From: Reclinomonas americana ATCC 50394
Taxonomy: Eukaryota; Jakobida; Jakobea; Jakobida
DNA length: 64,000 bases
NCBI GenBank assembly: GCA_048213135.1
Contig: PS015058.1
Coordinates: 43,402 to 107,401, forward strand
Direction: 5' to 3'
This document shows, one piece after another, positions 16,637-28,187 of the stretch; the stretch's first letter is position 1, and every line of letters starts with the position of its first letter. The notes beneath the pieces were generated by a model. It was not told the DNA's origin and made no database searches. It saw only the letters and a list, made by a program, of their open reading frames with translations. A program made the translations under genes and the position numbers.

Positions 16637-17169
16637 GGGACAGATGATGACGTCACGTTCGCGGTCGACATGGCAACAACAACAACAACTTCTGATCCAA
16701 GAGCAACACAGCTGCGTGAAGATCACCATCTTGAGTGAGCAGCAGACACGCGGAAAGAGCGAGGGACACTCAATATATGCGGTGAAGATCGCAGTTCTCG
16801 ACTTGTTCGGAGCTCCGAGATCTAGAGCGCGCGAACACACACACAGGAACCTGCTGCTGCCGCCTCAAGATTGGTGTTTGTGTTGATGTTTTGGATACGG
16901 TTGAACTTGGTCATCAAGACAGCTGTTGTTGCTTGTTTGTTGGTGAATGAATTGTTGNNNNNNNNNNNNNNNNNNNNNNNNNNNNNNNNNNNNNNNNNNN
17001 NNNNNNNNNNNNNNNNNNNNNNNNNNNNNNNNNNNNNNNNNNNNNNNNNNNNNNNNNNNNNNNNCGTCATCTGTCGCTGCAGCCACTCGTATGCTGCAAA
17101 TCCGCAACTATCTGTCAAGCCTTGAGCCTGAGCATGTAAACAGCCAAAAAATCCATTAATTAGAAATTG
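16637..17169. other. Spacer between FANCM and the PSI membrane protein, with N gap 16958-17064
   Basis: This is the 5' side of FANCM and the 3' side of the next minus-strand gene. It contains caacaacaacaac at about 16675, a run of mixed sequence and a 107-bp gap. I see no convincing exon, RNA gene or mobile element. Confidence 0.5.
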
Positions 17170-18341
17170 TTAGGAGCTCTTTTCGTGCTCACTCGACGCA
17201 GCCGCTTTCGTGGCTTGTCCTGTCGGCATCACCGGCGGCGTGGCCGCCGACGATGCTGCCTCCCTGTCGCGATCCGACAGGCGAGTGGCGCGGTGGATGC
17301 GGTCGACGACGCTGGGCGCAAAAATGGGTGCAATGTACGAACCGGCCGAGACCGAGTCGGTGGCGTTGGAGGCGAGCGCGCCACAGGCGCAGCACAGGCG
17401 CAGCCAGGGACCTGCAGCGAGGCAGAAAGTGAGTGAGATGCGTTGCATAGAAAGGAGTGACGGCACAGCACAGACCGCAGCAGCCGAAACAACACCGCTG
17501 TAAATGCTTCGAGTGGCCGTGCTTGACTGCGTAGTTGACGGCACTGACGAAAACCGAGTGCTGCATGCGAGGGTTTATGAGTGCACGATTCGGGTGTGCG
17601 ACCGCCGGTGGGAGAGAAACGCAACGGCATACACTGGTGTAGACAGGAGCGAGATCCACAGCGTGTAGTCTGGCGTACAAATAAAGTCAGCAAGCAATAT
17701 ATGATGTGAGAGTATGCCTGTGTATGCTCACCGGCCAGGTTGGTATTTCGCACAAAAGTCGGCAGACCGTACAACAGAACTGCACGCAGACACATGCGCA
17801 CGCACACACACACACACACGCACACGCACACGCGTGTACAGAGAGAGAGGGGGGAGGGAGAGAGAGAGAGACGTACACACACGCACATACACACATAGCG
17901 TCAGCGTCGGCACTCAACGAAGCCCGAAGCGAAGGCTGCCGCAACTCAAAAATACGGAAAATCCAAGCAGTGAGTAGAACCAGAACGCCAAGAACGCCTT
18001 AGGTGAAGAGCCAGTGTCAGCATCTCTCTTACTTGCCTTGCCCATCACCACACCATCACCTCACCATGCAAGGAAGGCAACCAAAGGTCCGACAAATGCG
18101 AATGCACTTGATCCACAGCACCAACGAGAGCGTCAGCAGGTTGAAGAAGAGACCGGCGTAGAAGAGAACGCCGATGGCGATGCCCGAGAAGGACACGTCG
18201 GAGGTGGAGCAGCCCTGCATGCGCACGTCGATAGTCACGGTCTGAGTGGCAGCAGCAGCGACACAGCACGAGCACTGTACCTTGACATACACTTGCAGTT
18301 CGGTGCCCGAGTAGCGCCAGAAAGTGAGCTCTTTCTCGAAC

Positions 18342-18377
<36 letters not shown>

Positions 18378-21300
18378 GGTACAGCGATAACAGAAACTGG
18401 GAGTGGACACCAGCTCACCGCCAGATACAACGACAAAATCACAAGCAGCTTCTTGGAGAGAATGACAATGTCCTCCACGTAACGCTGAAGCCAGCGACGA
18501 GAGGAGACCGACAGCTTGACTGCGCAGATGCGTGAGCACGTACTTTGGAACGAGAAGAGGGACGGAGATAGCGCGCGAACGCAACAACAGCACGAGTCCT
18601 GTGGACAGTCGCACAGTCCGCGCGGTCTGCGCCGCCCTACCGCCTCTTCGTCGTCGTCGCCGTCCTCTGTTGCCTTGGACAGGGGTGCTTCTTCTGGTAG
18701 CAGACGAGAGTGCTCCGATACTTGCACCGAGGTCACGCCATCTGTGCGTGCAATTATATGTCAGGGCTGTGACACATTATTGCGTCACACACACGAGCCA
18801 CTTGAAGACGAACCGCTGACCACCACCACTGCTGCTGCACTGCTCAGATCGTCCATGTCGAACTCGGAGGAATTCACGGCAGCTGGCTCCTGCACAATAG
18901 GTCGGAAGCTGCAGCGCAGCAGTGCCTCGCAAAGCAGCGGGCGGGGCGTCAGCAGTCCACGACGGCGCGCTTTCCGACTCAGCTCGAAGAACAGGTACAC
19001 AATGTACAGAACGGAGATGAAAAAGGTCAACAGGACCACCCAGAACTGCGAAAGAGGGAAAGGGTGAGTAAGGCCCGCGTCAAACACAGCACATTACAGA
19101 GGAGCTGACCTCCACCGGCAAGTTGAACTGGCAAGTGAAGCAGGCCGCGAGATCGACAGTTGGTGTGAACACCATGGACTGCAACGATAGCTGCATAGCC
19201 AACAGGAGGGCGTTAGAAATCGCATCACTGCTAGGACATGGGAATGGCGCTGACACAACTGCCGCCACAGTGATGGCCGTCGTGACTCCAACGAGCGCAA
19301 AGTACAGCACAATCTCGCCGACTGAACGCGGAGAGTGAGAAGGAGAGAGAAGCAGGGACTGCACCTCCGTCACGCAACTGCGCCAGAACATGTTGCGCCA
19401 GCGGAAGCGGCTCCCGATGAGCAGCACGATGGGCAGAACGACAACGAGCGATGGGAGCAAGATGAGGATTCTGAGGGCGCAAGCACATTAGTCTCCTGCA
19501 TCGATAGTGATGATGGTGGGCACCGACGACGCAACTGAAGTCCGCCTCCTTGAGTGGGCGCCACAGCTCCCTGATACGAGTGACCTGCAAGTGCGCACAA
19601 AATGAGTCACTGATCGCTCAGCCAGGGAGGGACGATTGATGGCACAGCACTGTACAAAAACGTGGCGACATTCTCGTAGTCTGCATCCTGGTGCAACACC
19701 TCGGCAATCTGTCGCTCTCGCGGCGTCAGCGCTGCGCGTGCACTCGTCAGAAGTTGGCACACACATCTACTGGCGCGGCACGCGTTAACTCAACTGTCAG
19801 CGTGGTAGCGCAGCACATCACACGAATTGTAGCTGCAAGTGGAGAGTGACATGGAGTCCGTCGGTGGCGTTGTGGAGCACGTGAAGTACAGAGCACTGGT
19901 GATTGAGGAGGTGACCTGTGAAGCACACAAAGAGAGCGAAGGGAAAGGGGGAAGGAACAGGGGGAAGGAACAGGGGGAAGGAACAGGGGGAAGGAACAGG
20001 GGGAAGGAACGAGGGGAAGGAACGAGGGGAAGGAACAGGGGAAGGAACGAGGGGAANNNNNNNNNNNNNNNNNNNNNNNNNNNNNNNNNNNNNNNNNNNN
20101 NNNNNNNNNNNNNNNNNNNNNNNNNNNNNNNNNNNNNNNNNNNNNNNNNNNNNNNNNNNNNNNNNNNNNNNNNNNNNNNNNNNNNNNNNNNNNNNNNNNN
20201 NNNNNNNNNNNNNNNNNNNNNNNNNNNNNNNNNNNNNNNNNNNNNNNNNNNNNNNNNNNNNNNNNNNNNNNNNNNNNNNNNNNNNNNNNNNNNNNNNNNN
20301 NNNNNNNNNNNNNNNNNNNNNNNNNNNNNNNNNNNNNNNNNNNNNNNNNNNNNNNNNNNNNNNNNNNNNNNNNNNNNNNNNNNNNNNNNNNNNNNNNNNN
20401 NNNNNNNNNNNNNNNNNNNNNNNNNNNNNNNNNNNNNNNNNNNNNNNNNNNNNNNNNNNNNNNNNNNNNNNNNNNNNNNNNNNNNNNNNNNNNNNNNNNN
20501 NNNNNNNNNNNNNNNNNNNNNNNNNNNNNNNNNNNNNNNNNNNNNNNNNNNNNNNNNNNNNNNNNNNNNNNNNNNNNNNNNNNNNNNNNNNNNNNNNNNN
20601 NNNNNNNNNNNNNNNNNNNNNNNNNNNNNNNNNNNNNNNNNNNNNNNNNNNNNNNNNNNNNNNNNNNNNNNNNNNNNNNNNNNNNNNNNNNNNNNNNNNN
20701 NNNNNNNNNNNNNNNNNNNNNNNNNNNNNNNNNNNNNNNNNNNNNNNNNNNNNNNNNNNNNNNNNNNNNNNNNNNNNNNNNNNNNNNNNNNNNNNNNNNN
20801 NNNNNNNNNNNNNNNNNNAAAGGGGGAAGGACACACAGACAGACAAACAGTAACATTCACACAGTCATACACAATATCCGTGAGTGATGACACCGCGCGC
20901 TGCATGCAATATGCAAGATAGTGAACGCACCGTGGCGTACAGGTCATACGTCGGTTTCGGCACCACCGAGCACTGAATGAGCGACGAGTTCCCCACGATG
21001 AAACTCAGCGTCACCGACACTGTGAGCGCCTGGTTGGCGATAAAATCACGCAAGAGGGACGAAAGAATTAAGACGCAACCCATGGCCAGTTTCCACAGAA
21101 TTACCAGTGTGCGAGCGTTGCGAGCGCACATGGAGCCTGTACAGCGATAAACAAGTCAAGGACGAAGCGACACGCTCGAATCAACATGCCACTTCATCGC
21201 ACCTGCTGCTTGCACATGCTTATGCTGACAGCAGCGACGAATGCACGGTCGAATGCAGCACCAAATCATCCACAGAATGAGCGAGAGAATGCCGAGCACG

Positions 21301-23926
21301 ATCAGCACGACACCGTAGAGAAAGGCCACAGTCGCCAGTGCCGGGATTGCGCCGGCCCTCGGGTCAATCTCCATGGGTGGCAGGAATGGCAGCAGGCGAG
21401 CGATGCGGAAGAGTGGAGCGGTGGTGGCCTCTGCAGGGAGGGGATGAGGGGGGAAGGGAGGGGACGAGGGGGGAAGGGAGGGAGGGGATGGAGGGGGGAA
21501 GGGAGGGAGGGAAGGGAGGGACGGAAGGGAGGGAAGGGAGGGATGGGAGGGATGGGAGGGATGGGAGGGAGGGGAGGGAGGGGAGGGATGGGAAAGGGAG
21601 AGACAAGGAGAGGGGAACAGACGAAGAGAGGGGGCAAGAGAAAGAGAAGGGAAACGAGAGAAAAAGAGAGAGAAACGCAGAAACACAGAATGAGAGAATG
21701 ACACAGGAAGGAGAACTAGTAAGAGAGAAGGGCAGGAGGGAGAGAAACAGAAACGGAACGAGACAGAAAGAGAAACAAAAACGTAGAAAGAGAGACTGAT
21801 GCAGGAAAGAGACGAAGAAAGACAAAGAGACAGAGAGTTACAAAGACAGTGAGAAGAGAGGGGGAGAAATGCAGAGACTGAGACATACAGAGAGAAGGAG
21901 AAAATCAGAGAGAGAGAGAGAGAGAGACAACACGTGCTGCGTTATGTACCGGCGTAGCAGCTGTGCAGCAAGAGACAAGTCAGCGTGACGATTGTTGTTG
22001 CCTCACACAGGAGAGAGAGACACGCAACGTCTGGTCACACATGTCGGCCACCGAATCGTACCTGTACACCTCGAAGAAGCTGGCTGGTGGGCGATTGGTG
22101 CCAGATCCACACTCGTGCTCAAACAATGCTGTATAAGTGTTTGAAAGTGAATCGGAAGAGAGAGGAGAGAGAGGGAGGGAGAGAAGAGCGCGCAACTCGT
22201 CACGCCCACGGTGTCGACGAACAAGCAGCGAGCGCCGACGGGGTTGGTTGGACTGCGCAGAAGGGGGAAGGGAGAGGGTGGTGAGAAGGGGAGAAAGGGA
22301 GGAGAAGGGGGAGGGCAACAAGGGAGTGAGAGAAGCGATGTGAGGGCGAGCGAAAGAGCGGGAGGATGGCGAAAGAACGATGGGAGGGAAAGCAGGGTGA
22401 GTGAGGAACAGTGGAGGTAGCAAGTTCATGAGGGAGGGCTGAGGAAAGGCGAAAAAGATGGGAGCAATAAAGGACGGGAGTACACAAAGGAGAATGGAGA
22501 AGGAGGAAGGAATTGGGGAACGAGAGGAAGAGAAGAATGAGGAGGAAGCAAGCACGGAGCAGCAAGGGATCACAAACCAGTAAGCGCAGTTGGCCATCGT
22601 GACACAGGATCGGCATTCGTTATCGGATTGCGGTGCGTCGCAGCTGCCCGGACACACTCCAATGCCCTCTTCAACAAGGAGGAGCACGTGAGAAGAGCGA
22701 AGAAGAGAGAGGGGAGAAGGGAGAGAAGGGAGAGTGAAGGAGCAATCGCGTGAGTGGGAGGGTGAAGGAGACGGGCAGGGAGGAGAAGAAGAAGAAGAAC
22801 AAGAACAAGAAGAGGAAGAAAGAGGAAGAAAGAGGAAGAACAAGAAGAAGAAGAAGGCGGAGAAGAAGAAGGAGAAGGAGAAGAAGGAGAAGAAGGAGAA
22901 GAACAACAACAAGAACAAGATGAAGAAGAAGAAGAAGAAGAAGACGAAGAAGGGAGAGGCGGAACAATCGTGTGAGTGGGAGAGCGGGAGAGAGGCAGGG
23001 AAGAAGAAGAAGATGAAGCAGAAGATGAAGCAGAGGAAGAAGAAGAAGAAGAAGAAGTAGAAGAAGAAGAAGAAGAAGAACAAGAAGAAGAACAAGAAGA
23101 ACAAGAAGAAGAAGAAGAAGAACAAGAAGAAGAACAAGAAGAACAAGAAGAACAAGAAGAANNNNNNNNNNNNNNNNNNNNNNNNNNNNNNNNNNNNNNN
23201 NNNNNNNNNNNNNNNNNNNNNNNNNNNNNNNNNNNNNNNNNNNNNNNNNNNNNNNNNNNNNNNNNNNNNNNNNNNNNNNNNNNNNNNNNNNNNNNNNNNN
23301 NNNNNNNNNNNNNNNNNNNNNNNNNNNNNNNNNNNNNNNNNNNNNNNNNNNNNNNNNNNNNNNNNNNNNNNNNNNNNNNNNNNNNNNNNNNNNNNNNNNN
23401 NNNNNNNNNNNNNNNNNNNNNNNNNNNNNNNNNNNNNNNNNNNNNNNNNNNNNNNNNNNNNNNNNNNNNNNNNNNNNNNNNNNNNNNNNNNNNNNNNNNN
23501 NNNNNNNNNNNNNNNNCAGGAAGAAGAAGAAGAAGAAAAAGAAGAAGAACAAGAACAAGAAGAAGAAGAAGGGAGAGAGAGAGAGAGAGAGAGTCACTTA
23601 CTCAACTCGCATGCGCATCAGTGGCCGTGGAGTTATACGCGGCCACACACCCTCCCGTGCCAATCGCCTGACACACACCACTGCTCGGATCACTCCACGC
23701 CGACTGACACCACTCACACGCGGTGCCACCACCAGTGATGCCAGTGCATGCGGAACATGAACTGCAACATGCAGTCAGAGAGATATCAGAGAGACAGAGA
23801 TGGTGTGTGTGTGTGTGTGTGTGCGTGTGTGTGTGTGTGACGCAACGAGTACTGCATGCAGTCATCGGCGACACTCAGTGCTGCACATAGTAACAGCACA
23901 GTGAGCAGAGCGATCACTGATCGCAT
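17170..23926 (-). CDS. PSI-domain, multi-pass membrane protein of unknown function (multi-exon)
   Basis: The start is ATG at 23924-23926, giving a clear signal peptide (MRSVIALLTVLLLCAALSVA then DDCMQ). Two cysteine-rich PSI/plexin-repeat-like modules follow: SSCSACTGITGG...CEWCQSAW...GVCQAIGTGGC (about 23640-23760) and CPGSCDAPQSDNECRSC...NCAYW plus PVGARCLFVD. After an ectodomain segment (ECGSGTNRPPASFFEVYRYD) come several hydrophobic helices: ATVAFLYGVVLIVLGILSLI, RTLVILWKLAMGCVLILSSL, ILILLPSLVVVLPIVLLIGS, GEIVLYFALVGVTTAITVAA, FWVVLLTFFISVLYIVYLFF and AIGVLFYAGLFFNLLTLSLV. The tail ends ATKAAASSEHEKSS (stop 17170-17172). It is probably a surface or secretory-pathway receptor or channel-like protein. 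I do not recognise the family. Two N gaps (20057-20818, 23162-23516) fall in its introns or remove exons, and splicing of the last third is uncertain. Confidence 0.62.
19945..20838. repeat. GGGGAAGGAAC minisatellite around N gap 20057-20818
   Basis: Ten- to eleven-base units (gggggaaggaaca, cgaggggaagga) run into the gap from about 19945, and aaagggggaaggac follows it. It lies in an intron of the PSI membrane protein gene. The 762-bp gap may hide further repeats or an exon. Confidence 0.8.
21430..21950. repeat. Purine-rich low-complexity intron (ggga/gaga)
   Basis: Runs of gggaggga/gggatggga (21430-21600), then gagaaag-type sequence to about 21930, between two membrane-protein exons. It reads as pyrimidine-rich in the gene's own orientation. 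Confidence 0.7.
22690..23598. repeat. GAA/GAG trinucleotide tract with N gap 23162-23516
   Basis: Long (GAA)n, (AAGAAC)n and (GAGA)n arrays on the + strand flank the gap inside an intron between the two PSI-like exons. ORFs here encode only poly-Lys/Glu or poly-Phe/Leu and are not genes. Confidence 0.8.
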
Positions 23927-23987
23927 GTGTGGGAGGTTTTCGCAAATAGGACACATGCAACTCCGACTCTCGGACTTTTTTTCTCTC
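23927..23987. promoter_or_regulatory. 61-bp divergent spacer between the PSI membrane protein (-) and methyltransferase (+)
   Basis: The two ATG codons point away from each other with 61 bp between them. The spacer includes a short pyrimidine run (ctcggactttttttctctc) just before the methyltransferase ATG. No TATA box is apparent. A shared core promoter is inferred. Confidence 0.4.
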
Positions 23988-24094
23988 ATGGCGGAGGCAG
24001 CAGCACGTTTCGACCCGCGATATGCGGAAGAAGGCTATGCGGTGAGTGCTCACACTCTTCTTCTTCTTCTTCTTCTTCTTCTTCTTCTTCTTCT

Positions 24095-24134
<40 letters not shown>

Positions 24135-24408
24135 NNNNNNNNNNNNNNNNNNNNNNNNNNNNNNNNNNNNNNNNNNNNNNNNNNNNNNNNNNNNNNNNNN
24201 NNNNNNNNNNNNNNNNNNNNNNNNNNNNNNNNNNNNNNNNNNNNNNNNNNNNNNNNNNNNNNNNNNNNNNNNNNNNNNNNNNNNNNNNNNNNNNNNNNNN
24301 NNNNNNNNNNNNNNNNNNNNNNNNNNNNNNNNNNNNNNNNNNNNNNNNNNNNNNNNNNNNNNNNNNNNNNNNNNNNNNNNNNNNNNNNNNNNNNNNNNNN
24401 NNNNNNNN

Positions 24409-24458
<50 letters not shown>

Positions 24459-26013
24459 CTCCTCCTCCTCCTCCTCCTCCTCCTCCTCCTCCTCCTCCTC
24501 CTCCTCCTCCTCCTCCTCTTTCCGCTCACTTGTCATACATGCATGCATGCACTGTAGTATGGAACGGAGCCGAATGAGTGGCTTGCCGAGTGTGTGAACG
24601 AGCGTCTCTCTGATGTGTCTGCGGCGGGTCTGCGTGTGTTGTCGCTGGGCGAGGGCGAGGGTCGTAATGTTGCGTGTGTGTGTGTGTGGCGTGTGAGTGA
24701 GAGTGAGGATGTGATTGCTCATTCTCGTGAGAGTAGGCCATGTTCTTGATGAAACGCGGCTTCCATGTGACTGCGTTGGATGCGTCCAGTGTCGGTCTTG
24801 CCAAGGTATGCTCTCTGCCTCTCCCTCTGTCTCTTGCTCTCCCTGCCTCTTCTTGCCTGTCGCACTGTCGCTCTCGCCTGTTCATTCCCTTTCCCTCTCT
24901 TTGTCTGTGTCCCTTCGAGTCTGTCTCTCTCCCTTCTCTCTCTCTCTCTCTCTCTGCAGGTAATCCATCAGTCTCTCACGATCTCTCAGGCTGGCTGCCT
25001 ATCTTTCGCTCTGCAGGTCGTCTCTCCTATCTGTATGTCTGTCCCTCTTTCTCTCTCTTTCTCCTTCTGTCTCTGCTCGCATAGTATTCTCAACTTGCCT
25101 GTCTGCTTCTCTGTTTCTCTCTCGACAGGCTTGCTGCAGTCAGTCAGTCTCTCAAGACATCGCAGGCAGGCTGCTTGGCTCTTGCTAGCGGTGTATGTCT
25201 CTCTGTTTGTCTGCCACTGTCTCTCTCTCTTTCTCTCGGCTGGCTGGCTGGCAGGCAGGCAGTCAGTCACTCAAAACAGTCGAGCTGACTTCCTCCCTTC
25301 TGGCTGGCTGGTTTGCAGTCACTCCATCTTCGAGACCTCGCAGGCAGGCTACCAGTCTCTTGCTAGCTGTGTCTGTCTCAGTTTGTCTGCCTATCTCTCT
25401 TTTTCCTTTGTCTCTGCTCGCGTAGTATTCTCAACTTGCCTGTCTGCGAACAGGCTGGTAGTCAGTCAGTCTCTTAGTTGGCTGCTTGTCTCTTCTCTGT
25501 CTTTCATCCTCTCTCCCTCTCTCCCTCTCTCCCCCTCCCTCCTCTCCCCCTCCCTCACTCCCTCACTTTCCCTTCTCCCTTTCGCAGGCCCGCTCCTGGG
25601 CCGACACCGAGGGCGTGGGACACCTGCTGGAGACCGCTGTGGTCGACGTAACCACGTACCCATTCGAGAGCACTGCAATCGACGTGGTCGTCTCCATTTT
25701 TTGCCACCTGCCGGTGGAGCTGCGTCGGAGTACGCACGCCGCATGTGTGCGTGCGCTGCAGCAGAATCCGGCCGGTGGTGTGATTATTGTGGAGTACTAC
25801 TCGCCGCGTCAGCTGGAGTTCCGCACGGGCGGGCCGTCGACGGTGGACATGCTGTGCACGGCGGAGCAGCTGCGGGAGGAGTTTGCGGGGTGTGAGTTTG
25901 AGGTGTTGCAGGAGGTCGAGCGTGATGTGGTGGAGGGCCGGTTGCATACGGGTCGGGCGGCGACCACGCAGATGTTGGCGAGGGTGAGGCCGGTGGTGGT
26001 GGTGGAGAAGTGA
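23988..26013 (+). CDS. TehB-like class I SAM-dependent methyltransferase (4 exons)
   Basis: Spliced protein of about 220 residues: MAEAAARFDPRYAEEGYA, then YGTEPNEWLAECVNERL, GLRVLSLGEGEGRN (glycine-rich SAM loop), AMFLMKRGFHVTALDASSVG (motif II acidic residue), ETAVVDVTTYPFESTAIDVV, VSIFCHLPVELRRSTHAACV, IVEYYSPRQLEFRTGGPSTV and EGRLHTGRAATTQMLARVRP, stop 26011-26013. This pattern (FDxRY...YGTEPN, SLGEGEGRNA, SIFCHLPxxLR, GGP, EGRLHTG) is that of TehB/thiopurine-like methyltransferases, common in bacteria. The substrate is unknown. The junction GRN|AMF uses a gttgcg donor at 24669. The first intron contains CTT/CT repeats and N gap 24135-24408. The third (24807-25587) contains degenerate tandem repeats. 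Confidence 0.85.
24056..24522 (+). repeat. CTT, CT and CTC microsatellites around N gap 24135-24408 (methyltransferase intron 1)
   Basis: (CTT)n at 24056-24100, (CT)n up to the gap, (CT)n after it and (CTC)n at 24455-24517, directly preceding the acceptor before YGTEPNEW. This is an extreme polypyrimidine intron. Confidence 0.85.
24955..25460 (+). repeat. Degenerate tandem repeat in methyltransferase intron 3
   Basis: A unit of the type 'cagtc(t/a)ctca...cgcaggcaggct...tctgtctctctg' recurs near 24960-25010, 25130-25190, 25255-25350 and 25440-25480, with gctggctggc(a/t)ggcaggc stretches. Copies are divergent. There is no coding signal beyond Leu/Ser-rich ORFs. Confidence 0.55.
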
Positions 26014-26232
26014 GGGAGGTGGTGGGGGAATGAACGGGTGACGTAGAAGAAACCTTTGTTGTTAGCAGTCGCTGAAGTGGAGGAAGAGCGCAGAAATCAT
26101 ACTGCATGTTTTGGCTCGCCGTCTCGACAGGTGTTCATTTGTGGCGACATCTCGCCAGAGAAGCACGCATGCAGCATCCACTCGCCATCCACGGCGCAAC
26201 TGCGCATGCTGTCTATCTGTCGCGGACTCGAG
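26014..26232. other. Convergent intergenic spacer
   Basis: About 219 bp between the methyltransferase stop and the stop of the BED-finger gene. Nothing recognisable is present. Confidence 0.5.
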
Positions 26233-27998
26233 TTACTCCTTCATGGAATAACGTGTCTTCCCGTCGTCAAAGTCGCTCTCTGGGTGAACGATGACGACGT
26301 TCTTGTTCGCAAGAGCGCGAAGAGTTCGCGACACCACCGCAGGCTCGTCTCCAATGAGTTGATCGCGGCCGAACAGGTCAAAAGCGATAATGCGGGCGAT
26401 CTCCTTTCCAAGTAGAGGCGCCGTCGACGGGGGCAAATGCTTGCGCACCAACTCCCGCATGACGTCCTTACCAACACCACCGAAATCACTCGCACTGCTG
26501 ACCAGTCACATGTGAGAACAAGATGAATGCACTTTGTCATCAGCACAACAGCAGAACACACCGGACATCCGCATCGCTGCAACCAACGTCGTCAACTGGC
26601 AAGTGCATGCACGAAGCTGAAGCACCGGTACCGGACCGATCGCCAGCAGTGCTCAATGGCGCCCTGTTACTACGACCACGCTGGGTGACACGCAGAACAG
26701 GTGCTGCCGCGCCGCGTTGCGGACGCTCGTCGAGTTGCATTTTCATGACAGTCAACCGTTCCATCACCTCTGCTTGATCGGTCCGCAAGGCAGCAATATC
26801 GTCACGCACACCCGCAACTTCCCCACGCACGCCAGCGACCTCTCCACGCACGTCAACCAACACCTCCATCACCTCAAAATGATGAAACTGCATCAGCTCC
26901 ATTTCTTCATGCGCTGTCAAACGGATGACGCCCTGAACCACGGGTCAGTATCTTGTATCTGTCATGATATGCAGAATTCTCCAAACCGCAATGTGCGCTC
27001 TAACATTCAATTCTCGTTCCACATACTCCGCGAATGACCGCCGCCAGTCCACGTCGCAATCGACGAGCTCGTGAGGTTCTAAGTGCCACCGATGATATCG
27101 ATGAGCAGCTCGTGGTACCGGTGAAGTCAAGCAAGAAACTCAAGAAGCATACACACAACTCATTGAGTGCACACGTTGCGCTTCCGCGTACTGCGTCAAA
27201 ACGGCAGCATCAACGTGGTGATGATCGCGGAGGTGCTCGGTGATGGTTTGGAACGAGCAGTCGAGCATGCGCCACAACTCGATGTATTCGTCTCGCCTCA
27301 GTGCACATCGCCCACAGTGTCCTGCAGCGTTCCGCACGCTGAGCCCGCTTTCCACAGCCATGAACTGTACACGGTGAGAGTGTTGCATAACCCACGGCGC
27401 GCGAACGTCTTACCAGTGGAGAGTTGGGGGTCACAACCCAGTCAATCATGCCTCTCCAGGCATCCAGCGGCGCCGGCGGCAGGTCACCGCCGTGGACTCG
27501 TGTCGGAACGAATGCTCCGCGGAGAAGGAGGTGAGACGCAAGGGTGATGTCAATCGGATCCAAGGGACCCGAAAAGCGAGAGACCTTGTTGTCACGTGAA
27601 CGCGGGCGGCGCTCTCGAAAACCGGCACTGGCCGCGGGATCTGGTACCCACATGTGAAACTTCTTCAACGAGTCTTGTGATGTTTTCCAGGCCACAGCGG
27701 CTGGCACACGCACACAATAGCTATCGTCGAGCCAGAAATAGCGCCAGTACCATTTCCCTTGCCGCGGGGGGTCGGTTGACCGGTGAGGAGATGCACATGC
27801 CTTCAAGAAATGAGCAAAGTTGAAGCCGTCTTGTCGTGCGAATGGCACAAAGCAGTGCTTCACGAGGAGATGAAGCAGAGACGTATACTCGCGGAGAATT
27901 CGCCACAGACGAACAAAGTCGCTCCACTCCTGCACGCAGCGTACAGGAATAAGACACACTATCACGTCTCACAGCACTGACACGTGACGCACGCTCAT
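26233..27998 (-). CDS. BED-type-finger-like, coiled-coil protein of unknown function (6 exons proposed)
   Basis: Proposed start ATG at 27996-27998 with a two-codon exon (MS|EWSDFVRLWRILREY). A long exon follows: HLLVKHCFVPFARQDGFNFA, KWYWRYFWLDDSYCVRVPAA, LDPIDITLASHLLLRGAFVP. After a 47-bp intron comes AGHCGRCALRRDEYIELWRM followed by CSFQTITEHLRDHHH. This C-x2-C...HLxxxH layout, ending in an 'xHLRxxH' helix, resembles a BED zinc finger. Next is HELVDCDVDWRRSFAEYVER, then a heptad-rich coiled coil with an internal repeat (EVLVDVRGEVAGVRGEVAGV, RDDIAALRTDQAEVMERL). The last exon reads VMRELVRKHLPPSTAPLLGK, EIARIIAFDLFGRDQLIGDE and ends RYSMKE (stop 26233-26235). I do not recognise the whole protein. 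BED finger plus coiled coil suggests a DNA-binding or transposase-derived factor, but no transposase core is visible. Splice sites are inferred. Confidence 0.5.
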
Positions 27999-28187
27999 GT
28001 GTCAGTGACAAAAATGGGGTTTTCTGACGATCATCTGACGACAACAGCCGACGCGCGCGTGGGACACAAGAAGGTGCGTGTTGGCCATGCTCAGACGAGG
28101 GAGGCACTGCCTGCATGCTCCCAATCTCGCACGCGTCGACGGAAGATTAGTGTCCTGCAAGTCGCTGATCACTCGACGTTCTCAAGT

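Noticed and set aside
22671-23671. Poly-Lys/Glu and poly-Phe/Leu ORFs
   Set aside because: Translation of GAA/GAG microsatellites and Ns inside an intron; no protein-like composition.
26233-26460. BEN domain in the last exon of the BED-finger gene
   Set aside because: Only a faint likeness (an LxRxxF-type helix); too weak to annotate without a profile search.
27963-27965. Start of the BED-finger gene at 27965
   Set aside because: That codon is GTG on the minus strand. An ATG at 27996-27998 with a short first exon (MS) fits the acceptor before EWSDFVRLW.
26233-27998. Active transposon
   Set aside because: A BED-like finger is present but I see no transposase catalytic core, terminal inverted repeats or target-site duplication.
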